64,000 nt of DNA from Trichaptum fuscoviolaceum (taxonomy: Eukaryota > Basidiomycota > Agaricomycetes > Hymenochaetales > Trichaptaceae), in contig CAJSYZ010000007.1 in assembly GCA_910574455.1 (NCBI GenBank), positions 5,451,974 to 5,515,973 of the forward strand, given 5' to 3'. Below the pieces are notes generated by a model. It did not search any database. It saw only the letters and a program-made list of their open reading frames with translations, and was not told where the DNA came from. Numbering within the stretch: position 1 is the first letter of the stretch; the number at the start of each line of letters is the position of its first letter. Position numbers and translations under genes: made by a program. Positions 1-9,970 of this stretch are shown here, piece after piece.

Positions 1-833
1 AACTGACTTAAAAGCGTTTCTGGACATATCCTCTGGGTATGGGGATGGGAGCCGGCGTTTTTCTATGAACTCTCCGACGGGTGCGTCTTCAACAGCACTA
101 AACGCGCCGGGGCGCTGACCTTACACACTCATTGTGGCCTAGAGTTTCATGCCTTGAGTTTAGCATGTTGCTTCTGCGCACAAAATCAAATTCGAGGGTT
201 CCAACATCCTTAAACACATGCTTGGCATCTGGGGGCACTTGAAGCGCCGTCCGGGACTAGAAAGGCATTCTGACAGCCTTTCGCGAGTGCCTATCCTCAC
301 CGTGCTGGACATCTTTACGTCTTCACCTGCCGATCTACTCACACTCGAATAGAACACTCAGAAAGAGTGTTTGACTCTCCAGCACACACATCAGGGGACC
401 AGCAAGCCTTCAACGCGCTTCTGGAGTTTTGTCTCGTTGCTCGGGCATTTTCTCTCAATATTTTCGGTATATGCTCTAACCGCAACGCTCTGGTATGTGT
501 CTGTAATGAGACGTCAGCCGAAACTCATGATCTTTTGGAGTCTCATGTGCTCGGAGGCAATGGACGTTTGACTTAGTTTAATTGGGGGTTTTGTTAAGGT
601 AATACGAGTCTATTTGTCTAACGTGACTGATGCTGAGTTCTAAAGTCGTCTGGAACTACACGACCACTAAGTGATGTCGCTTCTTTCGTCTCTGATGCCG
701 TTACTGCCTTCAAACCTGCACAATCTGTGCTCTCTGAACCAACATCTGACTCATCTTCACAAAACGACCTTTCAGAAAGGCCAGAGCCTCGCAAACACAA
801 AGAAAATGCTTGGATTCCACGTCCCCCAAACCA
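1..833. other. Upstream flank of paralogue A
   Basis: No convincing gene is visible. Short stretches resemble the flanks before paralogues B (about 12.1-12.8 kb) and C (about 18.7-19.5 kb), for example the 'tttgtctcgttgct' area near 430 against 19110. I read it as the 5' part of the oldest member of the triplicated block. Small open frames here overlap on both strands and show no family match. Confidence 0.5.
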
Positions 834-839
834 TATAAA
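834..839 (+). promoter_or_regulatory. TATA-like box of paralogue A
   Basis: TATAAA sits 41 bp before the ATG at 875. The same box is found exactly 41 bp before the start codons of B (12815) and C (19491). The shared spacing supports both the promoter call and the choice of start codon. Confidence 0.6.
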
Positions 840-874
840 CTCCAACGATCCTTTAACGATATCCATCCATCGAA

Positions 875-2996
875 ATGTCTCTACTAGTCGCCGTTCTGCT
901 TCTTCAGAGAGCTGGGATATCCGCCATGCCTACCATCTCCTCCAACGTTTCAGAGGCACTCACCCATGATCCTTCCTTCGATATCGCAACCTCCCCCGCG
1001 GAGAGAACGCTTTGGGACATCCTTTGGAGCTGCTTGGCAACCACATTCGCGTGCACTTGGGTTTCAGTTCATCCAAATATACCTTGCTTCCAGGAGAGCA
1101 AGTCGTCTAAAACATTGTTGCGCTTATATTTTACGCTTATCTCGTTCCTTGCTCCGGAAATCACGACATTTTGGGCATTTAAACAATTACTTGGAGCATG
1201 GGCAATCAAGAAGGCGGTGAATGATAGTTACTGGATGAAATGTGGGCTACCGCCGATCTTCCTTTTGTAATACAAATTGACATACTTTCATAGTCATTAT
1301 GAAGAAGAAAGTGGGCGGACCAGGTTCAAACATCAACTCAAGTGAGCTAATGCTCTTTTCATTGCTACTCTGATAACTTACAGTCTTTCTCCAGCCGATA
1401 CGGGCACACATAATCTCGGAGAGGCAGAGATAACGTCAAAATATGAAGTCAAAGGTTCGTGTGAACTACAACATGTCTTAATTCCATAGTCCAACTAAGG
1501 ACGCTACTAGATAACTCACCATTTTGGACTCTTACTCATGCGCACTACCTTCAAATGGGCGGATACCGACTGCAGTGTCTTCTTGATGAGAAGGACAAAA
1601 TTCCTTCACTCTTCGGTAGAGAAACGACCGCCGTCCTCGCCGGGAGAAATCGTAGAATCTGGGAACTCCCTCTATCGTATGAACCGATGAAGGAAGCATT
1701 CAATAATAGGTTAATCGACATACCGTTCATCTCAATGGACGAATTGGTTAACCAAAATGGTAGGGACTGCTTGTCAAAGGGGCTCGCTATGTTGCTACTC
1801 TCCTGGTTCATCTTGCAAATTGCTGCACGCATACGTCAGAATTTTGCCATTACGGTGTTTGAACTGACGACGGCTACTCTGGCCGGTTTCAATATCGTGA
1901 TGTACATATCGTGGTGGAGCAAACCCGCGGATGTCCATTATCCAACTCGCATAACGACTAAGGCCCTGCAGAAACAAATGCTCCAGTGGACCGCCGATGA
2001 CGCCCTACATTCCCCACTTGATTCGTCACCCTGCCAACCATCCGCTGGATCTTCCGCATCACCATCCATTGAAGACACACATGGCACCCTAGTACCTTCA
2101 CGTGCTGTATCAACAGCCACAATTGACGCAGATGTCGCCGATGGCAAAGATGTGCGGTACGTCATAGAGCTATCAATGGTCAGATCAGTCTTACGAGTCG
2201 CTTGTGGAAGATGGAGTGGAAAGCACTATTAGAAGGTCCCGGAGTTCGAGCCAATAAAACAGCTAAGGAAATTGTGGACAGTTTCCGACGACACCGGAAC
2301 TCGCATCGGGAAGGTGTATTGAAGCGTTCGCCCAAAGAAATCGGACAGTGGATACGCTCGACATTGATAATTCTCTGCATGATGCCTTTGGCGTTTACCT
2401 ATATTCCTACACTGGCTATAACAGGCAGCGGAAGAAGACAGGCTTGCAACCACGCCGAGATAGTCCACAACCCCACCGCAGACGGCATGACGACACCCCA
2501 GGGAACAGTATTCGCCCGCAGACTGCTCACACTGATGGACACAATCTTCTTCTGCGAAGATGTCGTGAGTGCACAATTGCTCTGCCTCTCAGCACTATCG
2601 GGGGCAATATTTGGAGGAATTCACTGCTTAGCGTGGAACTTCACCTTTCCCTCCGACGTCGAGCAGATTTTATGGCGCGCATCTTCATCTGTAATATCCG
2701 GTATCTGCGTTTGCGTCGCAGTCGCAGCCCTTTTAAATAACCTACAAGCATTTCGGCTTTCGCTTTTGGTCAATCCCAAAGGTTTGTCTGACCATAGTAT
2801 TCTCAACCCGCGTGTCAGTGGTGTATCTTATATTGAAGGGGTTGTATGCATGATATTCGCCTTCTGTTTTCTTTTAAGCCGTCTTTCTCTTCTTACCCTT
2901 TCCGTAGCACAGTTTCGGGATCTCCCTGCGTCGGCGTACCACGCTGTCGAGTGGCTGAAAATTCCCGCTACCCCTTGGGTAGCTGGGTATTCTTAG
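875..2996 (+). pseudogene. Paralogue A of a basidiomycete multi-pass membrane protein family, frameshifted and element-tailed
   Basis: This is the first of three tandem paralogues. Exons can be joined in frame: 875-1241, 1294-1341, 1395-1454, and from 1511 on. The protein has a hydrophobic N-terminus, the family block RTLWDILWSCLATTFACTW, SVHPNIP, APEI..FWAFKQ, and after the introns FWTLTHAHYLQMGGYRLQC and ELTTATLAGFNIVMYISWWS. The large exon of B and C is uninterrupted, but in A the frame changes between about 2157 and 2232. A 32-nt intron could join the frames but is unusually short, so a frameshift is likelier. The membrane-rich C-terminal half continues to 2996, where the last 10 residues come from an inserted element. 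The ancestral stop is at 4544-4546. The family's function is unknown to me; membrane location is inferred from the hydrophobic segments. Confidence 0.75.
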
Positions 2997-3112
2997 GGTA
3001 TGCAACTGTCCGCCGCGCCCGCCAAAAGTCAAAAGGTCACGTGAAATTGCCTGTAAAGGGAATTCCTTCCTCTTAAGGAAGGCATTCCATTGGAAACTTC
3101 TGATGACAAGCG

Positions 3113-4127
3113 ATGACGCAATCTGAGACATTGCGCCGTGTCCTCGCCATCGTCGCCAACGTTCAACGTGTGTACTCTTCCTTCTCCTTTCCTCAGAGTC
3201 GGACTCACATATTGACACTCCTAATGGCGACGCGTCCTCGTGAGTTTCTTTCTGATTCCTACATGTAAATGACATTGCTAATATTTTGTGTTTTTGTCAA
3301 TCTTCTACGACTTGACCTGCCAGGATCTGCCGCCCACCTTTGAAGACCCGCACTCCGCTTTCTTTGCTCTCCTCCTTCAGCTCATACTCAATGTCTCCCA
3401 AGACCGTTCGGTGTGGCTCGTAGCCAGTGTCTATCTCAAGAACACGATCAAACGGCGATGGGAGGATGAGAACTCGCCTTTGGCGGACGCAGAGAAGACG
3501 CAGCTGAAGGGTCAGCTGGTCCCTGCAATGATCGCGCTTTCGAGTCCAGCGGACAAGACATTACGAGCGCAGGTTGCGGAGGCCGTGTCCATTCTCGTCA
3601 AGTACAATTTCGGAGGCCGTGTCCATTCTCGTCAAGTACAATTTCCTCGAGCAGTGGCCTGATCTCATCGTCAGCTCGTCTCTTCACTCTCGCCCGACGC
3701 TGCAAATGATCCAACAAACATCTTTGTTCTCGAAACTGCCCACTCGATCTTCGCGCCTTGGCGTTCTGAAATACGCTCAGACTCGCTCTTCACGACGATC
3801 AACTTCATTTTGAGCCGCTTCTCGGGCACCCTCCTCCAAATCTTCAAACACACCGCCAGCAATCTTCTGAATGGGTCGGGAACTGAAGCGATGGCGCAGG
3901 CTGAGGTTGTGCTTCTGTCAATCTTCTACGACATGACGTGCCAGGATCTGCCTCCCACCTTTGAAGACTCGCACTCCGCTTTCTTTGGCGCTGAGCAGGG
4001 AGTGCTCACCAAGTTCCTTGCTTGGGACCTCGAGATCATGCGCGGTGATCCTAACGATTTGACTCCCTCTTTCCTCACCCAAATCAAAACGTCGATCTTC
4101 GAGCTTGCCAAGCTTTATACCCATTGA
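3113..4127 (+). pseudogene. Rearranged CSE1 (exportin-2) fragment in H1
   Basis: CSE1 returns importin-alpha to the cytoplasm. Recognisable N-terminal HEAT-repeat sequence includes LNVSQDRSVW, YLKNTIKRRWE, GQLVPAMIALSSP.DKTLRAQVAE and QWPDLI. Around 3920-4125 the later block FYDMTCQDLPPTFEDSHSAFF and FLTQIKTSIFELAKLYTH appears. The order is abnormal: a copy of the later 'FYDLTCQDLPPTFED.HSAFF' block (3294-3365) precedes the earlier 'LLLQLILNVSQDRS' block. A 34-bp direct repeat at about 3576-3643 breaks the frame, with further frameshifts after 3660. A short open exon beginning ATG at 3113 (MTQSETLRRVLAIVANVQR) precedes a GT intron; I cannot assign it. Not functional. Confidence 0.8.
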
Positions 4128-4132
4128 TACCC

Positions 4133-4385
4133 GGAGGCCCGCAGTCGTTGGGCAGGACGGCAATGGGGGTGATGTCGTACTTGTGCGCCGGACTGGGTTG
4201 GGTATGTCTGGGTGAGCAAGGGCGAGGACAGGAAGTGGACCTGTGGCTGCTCAGGCGGGTAATCCACTACGAGGCCATCTGCGGTGATGTGATCAGGCTT
4301 GACCCGTGACCAGTGCACTGGTGGACACTGCTTTGGTTGCTGGGGATGACATCTACTTTGCATGCCACCTTCTTGGGCAGTCGAA
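4133..4385 (+). pseudogene. Unidentified captured fragment, shared with 39.4-39.7 kb
   Basis: This stretch matches about 39450-39725 closely (for example the gggcaggacg, tgtgcgccgga and cttcttgg areas), but neither copy has a long frame and I do not recognise the source gene on either strand. It is adjacent to the Helentron 3' subterminal region in both places, so it is part of the element's cargo rather than of the surrounding locus. Confidence 0.5.
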
Positions 4386-4530
4386 GTCCGCAATGGATTC
4401 AAATGTACAGATAGTAAAGTAATAGTCTTTTGTATCTAAAAATGATTTCTTCTTTCTTTAAGTAACACTTCATACCCATCTCCGGGTAGCGGGCTCTGCT
4501 GTGAGGAACTCGCAGCCACTAACTGCTTGT

Positions 4531-4546
4531 TTTCCCTCATATTTAG
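4531..4546 (+). other. Displaced last codons of paralogue A
   Basis: The bases after H1 read, once joined to the codon split at 2961-2962, I-F-P-H-I-stop. Paralogues B and C end F-I-P-H-V and F-I-P-H-I at the same position. These 16 bases are therefore the original end of gene A, separated from it by the 1.57-kb insertion. Confidence 0.8.
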
Positions 4547-4587
4547 ACAAAATGGATCATTCCCGCTACACCCTAGCGGGTTCTAAT

Positions 4588-5968
4588 TCCCGCGAACCGT
4601 AGGGTTCGCTTGGGTACCTTAGGAAAACGCAACTGTGTCGATTCTCAGCGAAAACTGATCCGATCACGTGAATTGCCTTTATGGGTAATTAACCCTTTTA
4701 GGCAGGAGATCCAGTCATGTGATAATCTACTTTAAACAGAAGGTTGTTTCCACGCATTCTTGGCTACGCCTTTGTCGCCAACTTGAATGCATAACGTGTA
4801 TAGCAGCTCAACACAGTCATCAGCTTCTGCAATGGGGTTGCGCATAGCCCGCAAGCGAGTCGGGCGCGAGGCGCTCCCCATGACGATCTACCGCCATTAG
4901 CCCCAGCATCTCCGTGTCTGCACCCCGCGGCAGTGCCAAAACAACTTTGTCTGCGAGGACATCCAACACTGGACACCAAGTGTGACTGTATGAGGTGCAG
5001 TGAGCATTGTAGCTGCCGGAAACAAACTGCTCAAGCACAGTCGATCCCGACTGGTCTTGCTGCATGTCCAAGGTCGAATTGCGGCGCATGGGTACTTGTC
5101 ACGGGCTTTGAGTGGGCACACCGCGTTGTATTGCAGATTATTTAATTGAAAGTCGGCGCGAGGAACGAAGCTGGGTCGTTGGCGGCGGGACTGGGAATGG
5201 TGTCTTTGCAAATGTCGCTAGTGGAAGGTGCGTCTATTTTACTGCATTAACATATTGCTTCTTTACTGTGTATTCTAATGGGACTGTTTTGGCTACTTTT
5301 GCTTTCCATATTCAATAGAAGACGGTGTCCATGTTGTACCGGAGGGGACACAGAAGGATGCACCACCATAGTACACCGCTACTCAGGCGGATGCTGTTCC
5401 GACGCACTGGGAGACAAGGCCATGCGCCTTGTCCTTATTGCCGGGAATGATGCTTCCAGGCAAGCTCTCGATTGATGGTCTCGCTCGCAACGGACACGCT
5501 CTTCTCATTTGCTTGGAACATGCTTGTTTCTATTTCCATCCAATTTGTGGGCTTTCTGCTTACTTACCTCCTGCATACTACACATGCGGTGAAGCTCAGT
5601 GCTCGTGCTGGTCTTGGCTTGATGCTGGTTCAATATGTGTTTTGCATTGAGGATGGGCAAGGATGACGAAGGCATAGGCACAAATGGTGAAGAGAGCATG
5701 TGGGGCGGCGGGGGAAATCCTGAGGACACTGTACCTTTACCGACACTGATGTTTGATACAGCTGCGGCTGCTGAAAGTTGGGCAGCTTCTCACAATGGGA
5801 CTCTTCCTGTGGCAGATGCTTCTGCGGCAGCAAGAGTATGGTGTATAATACTTCTGTACTGTATGTGTGCTTAAAAATATAATGTTTTCTTCCTCTCACT
5901 CTCACTCTAACCGCATTCCCGGGTAGCGGGCTTTGCTGTGAGTTAGCTCACAGCCTTTAACTGCTTGT
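4588..5968 (+). mobile_element. Helentron-like element H2 carrying a BSD2 fragment
   Basis: It starts T^TCCCGC with the perfect hairpin GCGAACC-GTAG-GGTTCGC, followed by the 5' subterminal sequence GGGTACCTTAGGAAAACGC shared with other elements. It ends with GGGTAGCGGG (5921-5930), the hairpin GCTGTGAG-TTAG-CTCACAGC (about 5935-5954) and ACTGCTTGT (to 5968). Its length is 1,381 bp. It is closely related to the element at 26312-27575 and to the inverted copy at 37994-39284. An AATAATGTTTTCT-like motif precedes the 3' repeat, as in the other copies. Confidence 0.75.
5180..5860 (+). pseudogene. Captured BSD2 / NEDD4-interacting (NDFIP-type) fragment in H2
   Basis: BSD2/NDFIP proteins are three-pass endomembrane adaptors that bring ubiquitin ligases of the Rsp5/NEDD4 type to cargo. 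Pieces appear in order: NGVFANV (about 5196), an intron, EDGVHVVPEGTQKDAPP then an in-frame TAG (about 5372), QADAVPTHWE, and the membrane core FSFAWNML then FVGFLLTYLLHTTHA and RAGLGLMLVQY. The C-terminal part ends around FDTAAAAESW. The upstream stretch 4810-5130 is cargo I cannot assign. The TAG and later frame breaks make it non-coding. The same TAG occurs in the 26-27 kb copy. Confidence 0.8.
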
Positions 5969-6179
5969 AGCGTACTGACTTGCACCTTTCAAAAGCAAAA
6001 CCTTATTTATCATGTGATTTAAGGTCTGGACCGGTCTTCGGGGAATATAAAGATCCGGTGAGTCAACTTGACGCATCGGAACCGAATACTAGTAATGTCT
6101 CGGATGTCCCCGAGAATCGTCTTCCTCACTATGACCTCCTCTTCGTCGCCCTTGCTTTCTGCCTCGTCCCCGACTACCA

Positions 6180-7545
6180 CAAACAAGCAGAACAAAATAT
6201 ACTTTCCCTATCCTTGCTCTCATTTTTCAATGTCTCCCATGACCATTCGGTGTGACTTGCAGCCTGAAGAACATGATGAAACAGCGATGGGAGGATGAAG
6301 ACTCGCCTTTGGCTGAGACAGAGAAAGCACAACTGAAGGGTAAGCTGGTCCCTGCAATGATCGCACTTTCGAGGTTCAATATACAAGACATTACAAGCAC
6401 AGGTTGCAGAGGCTGTGTCCATTGTCGCAAACTATGGTTTCACCGAGCAGTGGCTAGATCTCATCGATCAGCCCGTTTCTTCACTCTTGCCCGACGCTGC
6501 AAATTATCCGACAATCGTCTCTGTTCTCAAAACTGCTCACTCGATCTTCGCGCCATGGCGTCCTGCACTACGCTCGGATTCGCTCTATATGATGATCAAC
6601 TTCGTTTTGAGCCGCTTCTCGGGCACTTTCTTCCAAATCTTCGAACTCACCGCCACCAATCTGCTGAATGGAACGGGAGCTGAAGCGATGGCGGAGGCTC
6701 AGCAAAGTGCTGAAGAAGTACCCAAACAATGAGCTGGCGAAGGTACGGGCTATCTATGATATGATGATGGTTGGTCTTATGTGTTTTGTAGGCCCTGAAA
6801 GCGCTGGCGACGGTGCACATGAATATTCTCTTGTCTTCGAATACCGTACCGGCATCTGTCACAGCGCTGTGGAGACTTCTTGATGGAGGTCAGAGATCTG
6901 CAATGGTGTATGACGGACTGGTCTGCCAGTGACTACGCTTCCTCAACACGGACATCCGGTCAGGAAACTATAAGGCGACGTTTGCGGAGAGGGAGACGAT
7001 TAAGGTTGTGATCAAAGGCGTAGTCTTACCCAGTGTCACATTACGAGGTGCGCAAGCTTTTTTCTTTCTTAACGCTCATCTTTACTGATACTGTTTTGAC
7101 CCGCAGAGTACGAAGTGGAGCAATATGAGGACGATCCTCTGGAGTATGTCCGAGTCGACCTTTCTTTTGCGGCATTTGGTCCATTGGCGGATTGGCTGCG
7201 GAGGGAACCACACGGCGACAAGCTGCGGCATGTCCTCCGTACACTCGTTGCCTCAGGTTTCGAGGCTGAGACGACCGAAGTTGTCTTGATGTTGATTGGG
7301 AACGGACTGGAGGAGTACAACAGGAAGAAGGGAGAAGAGAGTTGGAAGAGGAAGGATGAGAGTGTGTGCCTGCTCACGGCGGTGACAACGGTTGGCGCAA
7401 CTGCTCAGGTGAGTGATGCAGCTCTTTCGGCAGGAACAGATACTAATTTTGGAGATCTATAGCAAGGTGTTACAAGCATGAATCCTCTTGTGGACGTCGT
7501 GTAGTTCTCGCGACATGTATACAAGAACCTACAGGCCGGTGAAAA
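6180..7545 (+). pseudogene. Captured CSE1 (exportin-2) segment, front part of a chimera
   Basis: Collinear CSE1 sequence covers the N-terminal third: FNVSHDHS, WEDEDSPLAETEKAQLKGKLVPAMIAL, VSIVANYGFTEQWLDLIDQ, HSIFAPWRPALRSD and FVLSRFSGTFFQIFELTATNLL. Then LRFLNTDIRSGNYKATFAERE (through frame breaks), an intron at about 7047-7105, EYEVEQYEDDPLEYVRVDLSF, LVASGFEAETTEV, and a second intron before QGVTSMNPLVDVV. Kept introns show that genomic DNA, not mRNA, was captured. Several frameshifts and lost stretches make it a pseudogene. It runs straight into AsnRS sequence at about 7550. Confidence 0.8.
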
Positions 7546-7573
7546 TTCACATTTGTTCACATCTTCTACCAGA

Positions 7574-8432
7574 TCTGCAACACTGTAGACAAGCTACTCG
7601 CCGAACGAGAAGCAGCCGCACTCATCAAGCAATTGAACCCTTCTTTCCAAGCTCCGTCACGGCCATTCATGCGACTAGCATATGTGGATGCTATTAGTTT
7701 GCTTAACGACCATGGTATCCAGCATGAAGAAGAGGATGCTGAGGGCAACGTCATCAAAGACGACAAAGGCAATCCCAAGATGGTCGATCACGTCGTTAGC
7801 GAAGATATTGCTGAAGCCGCTGAGCGGCGCTTCCCTGCGGAACTGAAGGCCTTCTACATGAAAAGATGCCATACTCTGGAGAACAAGGTGGAAAGGTGTT
7901 CACCGAGAGTTGTGATCTTCTCATGCCTGGGGTGGGAGAGATTGTTGGTGCGTCTTGATACTTTTTTATGGTCGTCGCGAAAACATGAGAATTGACCTCT
8001 CTTGAAGGTGGATCCATGAGGATTGCGGACACTGAAGAGCTGCTGGCTGGCTACAAGCGTGAAGGGATCGACCCAGAGCCATATTACTGGTACATGGACC
8101 AGTGAAAGTACGGTACGTGCGAACACGGTGGGTATGGGTTAGGCGTTGAGGTATGATTGATCCGAAACTTGTCATATTTCTTTGTCCAATAACACACGAC
8201 CATTTCATTAGCGTTATCTCGCTTGGTTGGCGGATAGGTATACTGTTCGGTAAGTAGTCACCCATAGTTTCATTTTCATTCATTTTCTGAAGACTTCGGT
8301 TCAGGGAATGTTGCTTATACCCGAGGTATGTTAAACATGACTATTTTAATTGTACTGGACTGAAATCAATCGACAGATGGCCAGGCCGTGCGACACCTTG
8401 GAATCTGTTGTAACCCATTTGAAGTTACAGCT
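7574..8432 (+). pseudogene. Captured asparaginyl-tRNA synthetase C-terminal half, rear part of the chimera
   Basis: Cytosolic AsnRS charges tRNA-Asn. The frame starting near 7574 reads NTVDKLLAEREAAALIKQLNP, then RPFMRLAYVDAISLLNDHGI, DIAEAAERR, FPAELKAFYMKR. It then breaks and continues in pieces as SMRIADTEELLAGYKREGID and PEPYYWYMDQ-stop-KYGTCEHGGYGLGVE. After an intron come LAWLADRYTVR, then E-CCLYPR and WPGRATP across two more short introns. These are class II motif 2/3-side segments of AsnRS. A nonsense codon replaces the residue after MDQ and about 15 residues are missing before FPAELKAF. It is non-functional. Confidence 0.85.
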
Positions 8433-8778
8433 TCGTTGTATTTGCTTGGTGTTCAACTTAAATGTACTCACCAATATAGATATGTCCGTATTTGTTTTGA
8501 AGACAAAGCGAAAGGATGGTTCGAACTTCGAACAATCCTGATCATTGTCCTATGATAGCTAAACTGGATGAACCAACGAAAGATTGTTATCGAAGAAGAG
8601 TTGTCCTGTGAGAAAACAATGACCGAGATGACAGCAATCGCAGGATTTCCGGAAATACAAGAAGAATAGGGGATATCAGCGTTGCGGAGCAACTGTAGAA
8701 TGCCTTTCTCAATCTAATGAAATAAAACAAACCTGGGTAGCGGGCTCTGCTGTGCACCCACAGCGTTCGCAATTATGC

Positions 8779-9180
8779 ATGAGCTGTTATGTGATTCTTT
8801 AGTCATAATTATTGTTGACCTGTGCATGTTGTGAATGAGCCACTGAGAAGCGATCAAAGTGACACTGCGACCGAGAATCATGCTTTGAAGACATGTCATT
8901 TCCGAGTCAAGTCACAATCAACTTCTTTCCTGGCAATTTTCCACAACAAAATCTTAGCTGAGCCAACTCGGAATCTCCATCAAACTTTCGCAGAGTTGTT
9001 GAGAGTCCTTGCCTTGTAGTAATCAACAAGTGAGATATGGTCCCTATCAGAGGTGCTTTAGTTTTATTCTCTTAACCGTGAGCGGGCCGGCAATTCTTCA
9101 ACTTGAAGCGAGTGTTTATCGATAAAGTTAATATCTGGACCATGGTTTAAGTATCGGAAAAGACAAGGCACAAGTTCTTC
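8779..9180. other. Intergenic, nothing recognised
   Basis: No frame here shows a family match or a plausible exon chain. It lies between the 3' end of H3 and the first family D remnant. Confidence 0.4.
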
Positions 9181-9970
9181 ACTCACGATCATCCAGTCAA
9201 TCTTCTCCGTCCTGGGTGATATTCGTATCTACTTCCAGATGATCTACATCTTCCATGCCTGAAAGAACGAAGCAGTCAATGAATGTACCATTATCAATCA
9301 AGTTCGTGCTCACCAGGATTTAAGAAGGTTACGTGATTTTGCAGAAGGCGGATCACCACGGCAGTCACCAGGTTCGACGGGAAACGCCCACCTCCACCTG
9401 CAGCAAGCAAGACTCAGCCTACGCTGGACTTGCCGGTTTACGAGGATTTCGGGTCGAATTCTGAGCGCGAACGATTAGATATAACATTTAAGAGGATAGT
9501 TTGACACACTCACTAAATTAGACCGCTGGCATCCCCGCGTACTACGACAGCTGTGTGCCTACGACTCGTGCACTGCCTTCTACAGTATCCGCAGGCTGAT
9601 GTTGGCTACTTTCAAGTAAGATACCTCCCGGCGGTTCAAAGAACGGGTTCAGCATGAAACGAGATCGCAAACGCTATTCAGGTTCTGCGATCATCAGCTC
9701 ATCGACCTAAGAGCACTTCGGGCAAGAGAGTGTGGACGATGGACGACTATAACAAGCCATGTTGATAGGAAGCCCAGTGTGGCCAACGGGAGCATTCACA
9801 AATGGCAACGAGATGGTGTTCAGCTGGGTTGGGCGACGTTCAAGTTGAGCTCGTCGCCGGCGCGTCCCGGGCCACGCTTCAACTTGAAGTTGGGGAGCTT
9901 CAAGTTGAACCTTAACTTGAAATTATTACGTAAGGTCAACTTAAATGAAATTTCAAGTTGTACTTTGTAC
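9090..9970. repeat. Cluster of CAAGTTGAA/TTCAACTTG motifs
   Basis: The near-palindrome TTCAACTTGAA or TTCAAGTTGAA and halves of it occur at about 9097, 9840, 9880, 9900, 9915 and 9952. The same motif recurs at 11670, 16880-16940, 18400, 34690-34730, 45303, 52600 and 59262. It looks like a dispersed short inverted repeat, perhaps ends of small MITEs. Confidence 0.45.
9181..9610 (-). pseudogene. Family D remnant, copy 1
   Basis: Minus-strand exon scraps read GGRFPSNLVTAVVIRLLQNHVTF, then a GTGAGC intron, then MEDVDHLEVDTNIT...EDWLDD. The same layout recurs at 16203-16600 and 58461-58995. Splice sites are partly kept but no full frame survives upstream. I do not recognise the family. Copy 3 carries a short hydrophobic segment (MWLGAAIVHMVTWACG), so a membrane-anchored protein is possible. 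Confidence 0.5.

Larger units (their letters stand above)
2963..4530 (+). mobile_element. Helentron-like non-autonomous element H1 carrying a CSE1 fragment
   Basis: The element is 1,568 bp. Its 5' end is T^TCCCGC followed by the hairpin GCTACC-CCTTG-GGTAGC (2967-2983). Its 3' end has GGGTAGCGGG (4484-4493), the inverse of the 5' CCCGCTACCC, then a hairpin at 4498-4516, then AACTGCTTGT (4521-4530). It lies inside the last codons of paralogue A. Joining base 2962 to 4531 restores ...KIFPHI-stop, equal in length to the B and C ends (FIPHV, FIPHI), so the boundaries are fixed to within a T of slippage. Asymmetric inverted ends, T-T insertion and terminal hairpins are the published hallmarks of Helentrons. 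The cargo is a decayed CSE1 piece plus an unidentified fragment. It has no Rep or helicase gene. Confidence 0.8.
4561..8778 (+). mobile_element. Helentron-like element H3 (CSE1-AsnRS cargo), interrupted by H2
   Basis: The 5' end is T^TCCCGCTACACCCTAGCGGG, whose CCCGCTA and TAGCGGG arms form a perfect 7-bp hairpin. After 27 bp it is broken by the complete element H2 (4588-5968), and it resumes at about 5969. The 3' end is GGGTAGCGGG (8735-8744), then the hairpin GCTGTG-CACC-CACAGC (8749-8764, about), then a diverged tail ending near 8778. The nested reading is an inference, based on the unpaired 5' end at 4561 and the unpaired 3' end at about 8778. Without H2 the element would be about 2.8 kb. 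Confidence 0.6.

Noticed and set aside
2157..2188. A 32-nt intron that would repair paralogue A
   Set aside because: It has GT and AG and restores frame but is shorter than any other intron here (about 50-75 nt), and B and C have no intron at this place.
3113..8432. Processed (mRNA-derived) pseudogenes
   Set aside because: Introns are retained in CSE1, AsnRS, BSD2 and COPB2 pieces, and there are no poly-A tails at the ends of the gene sequence.
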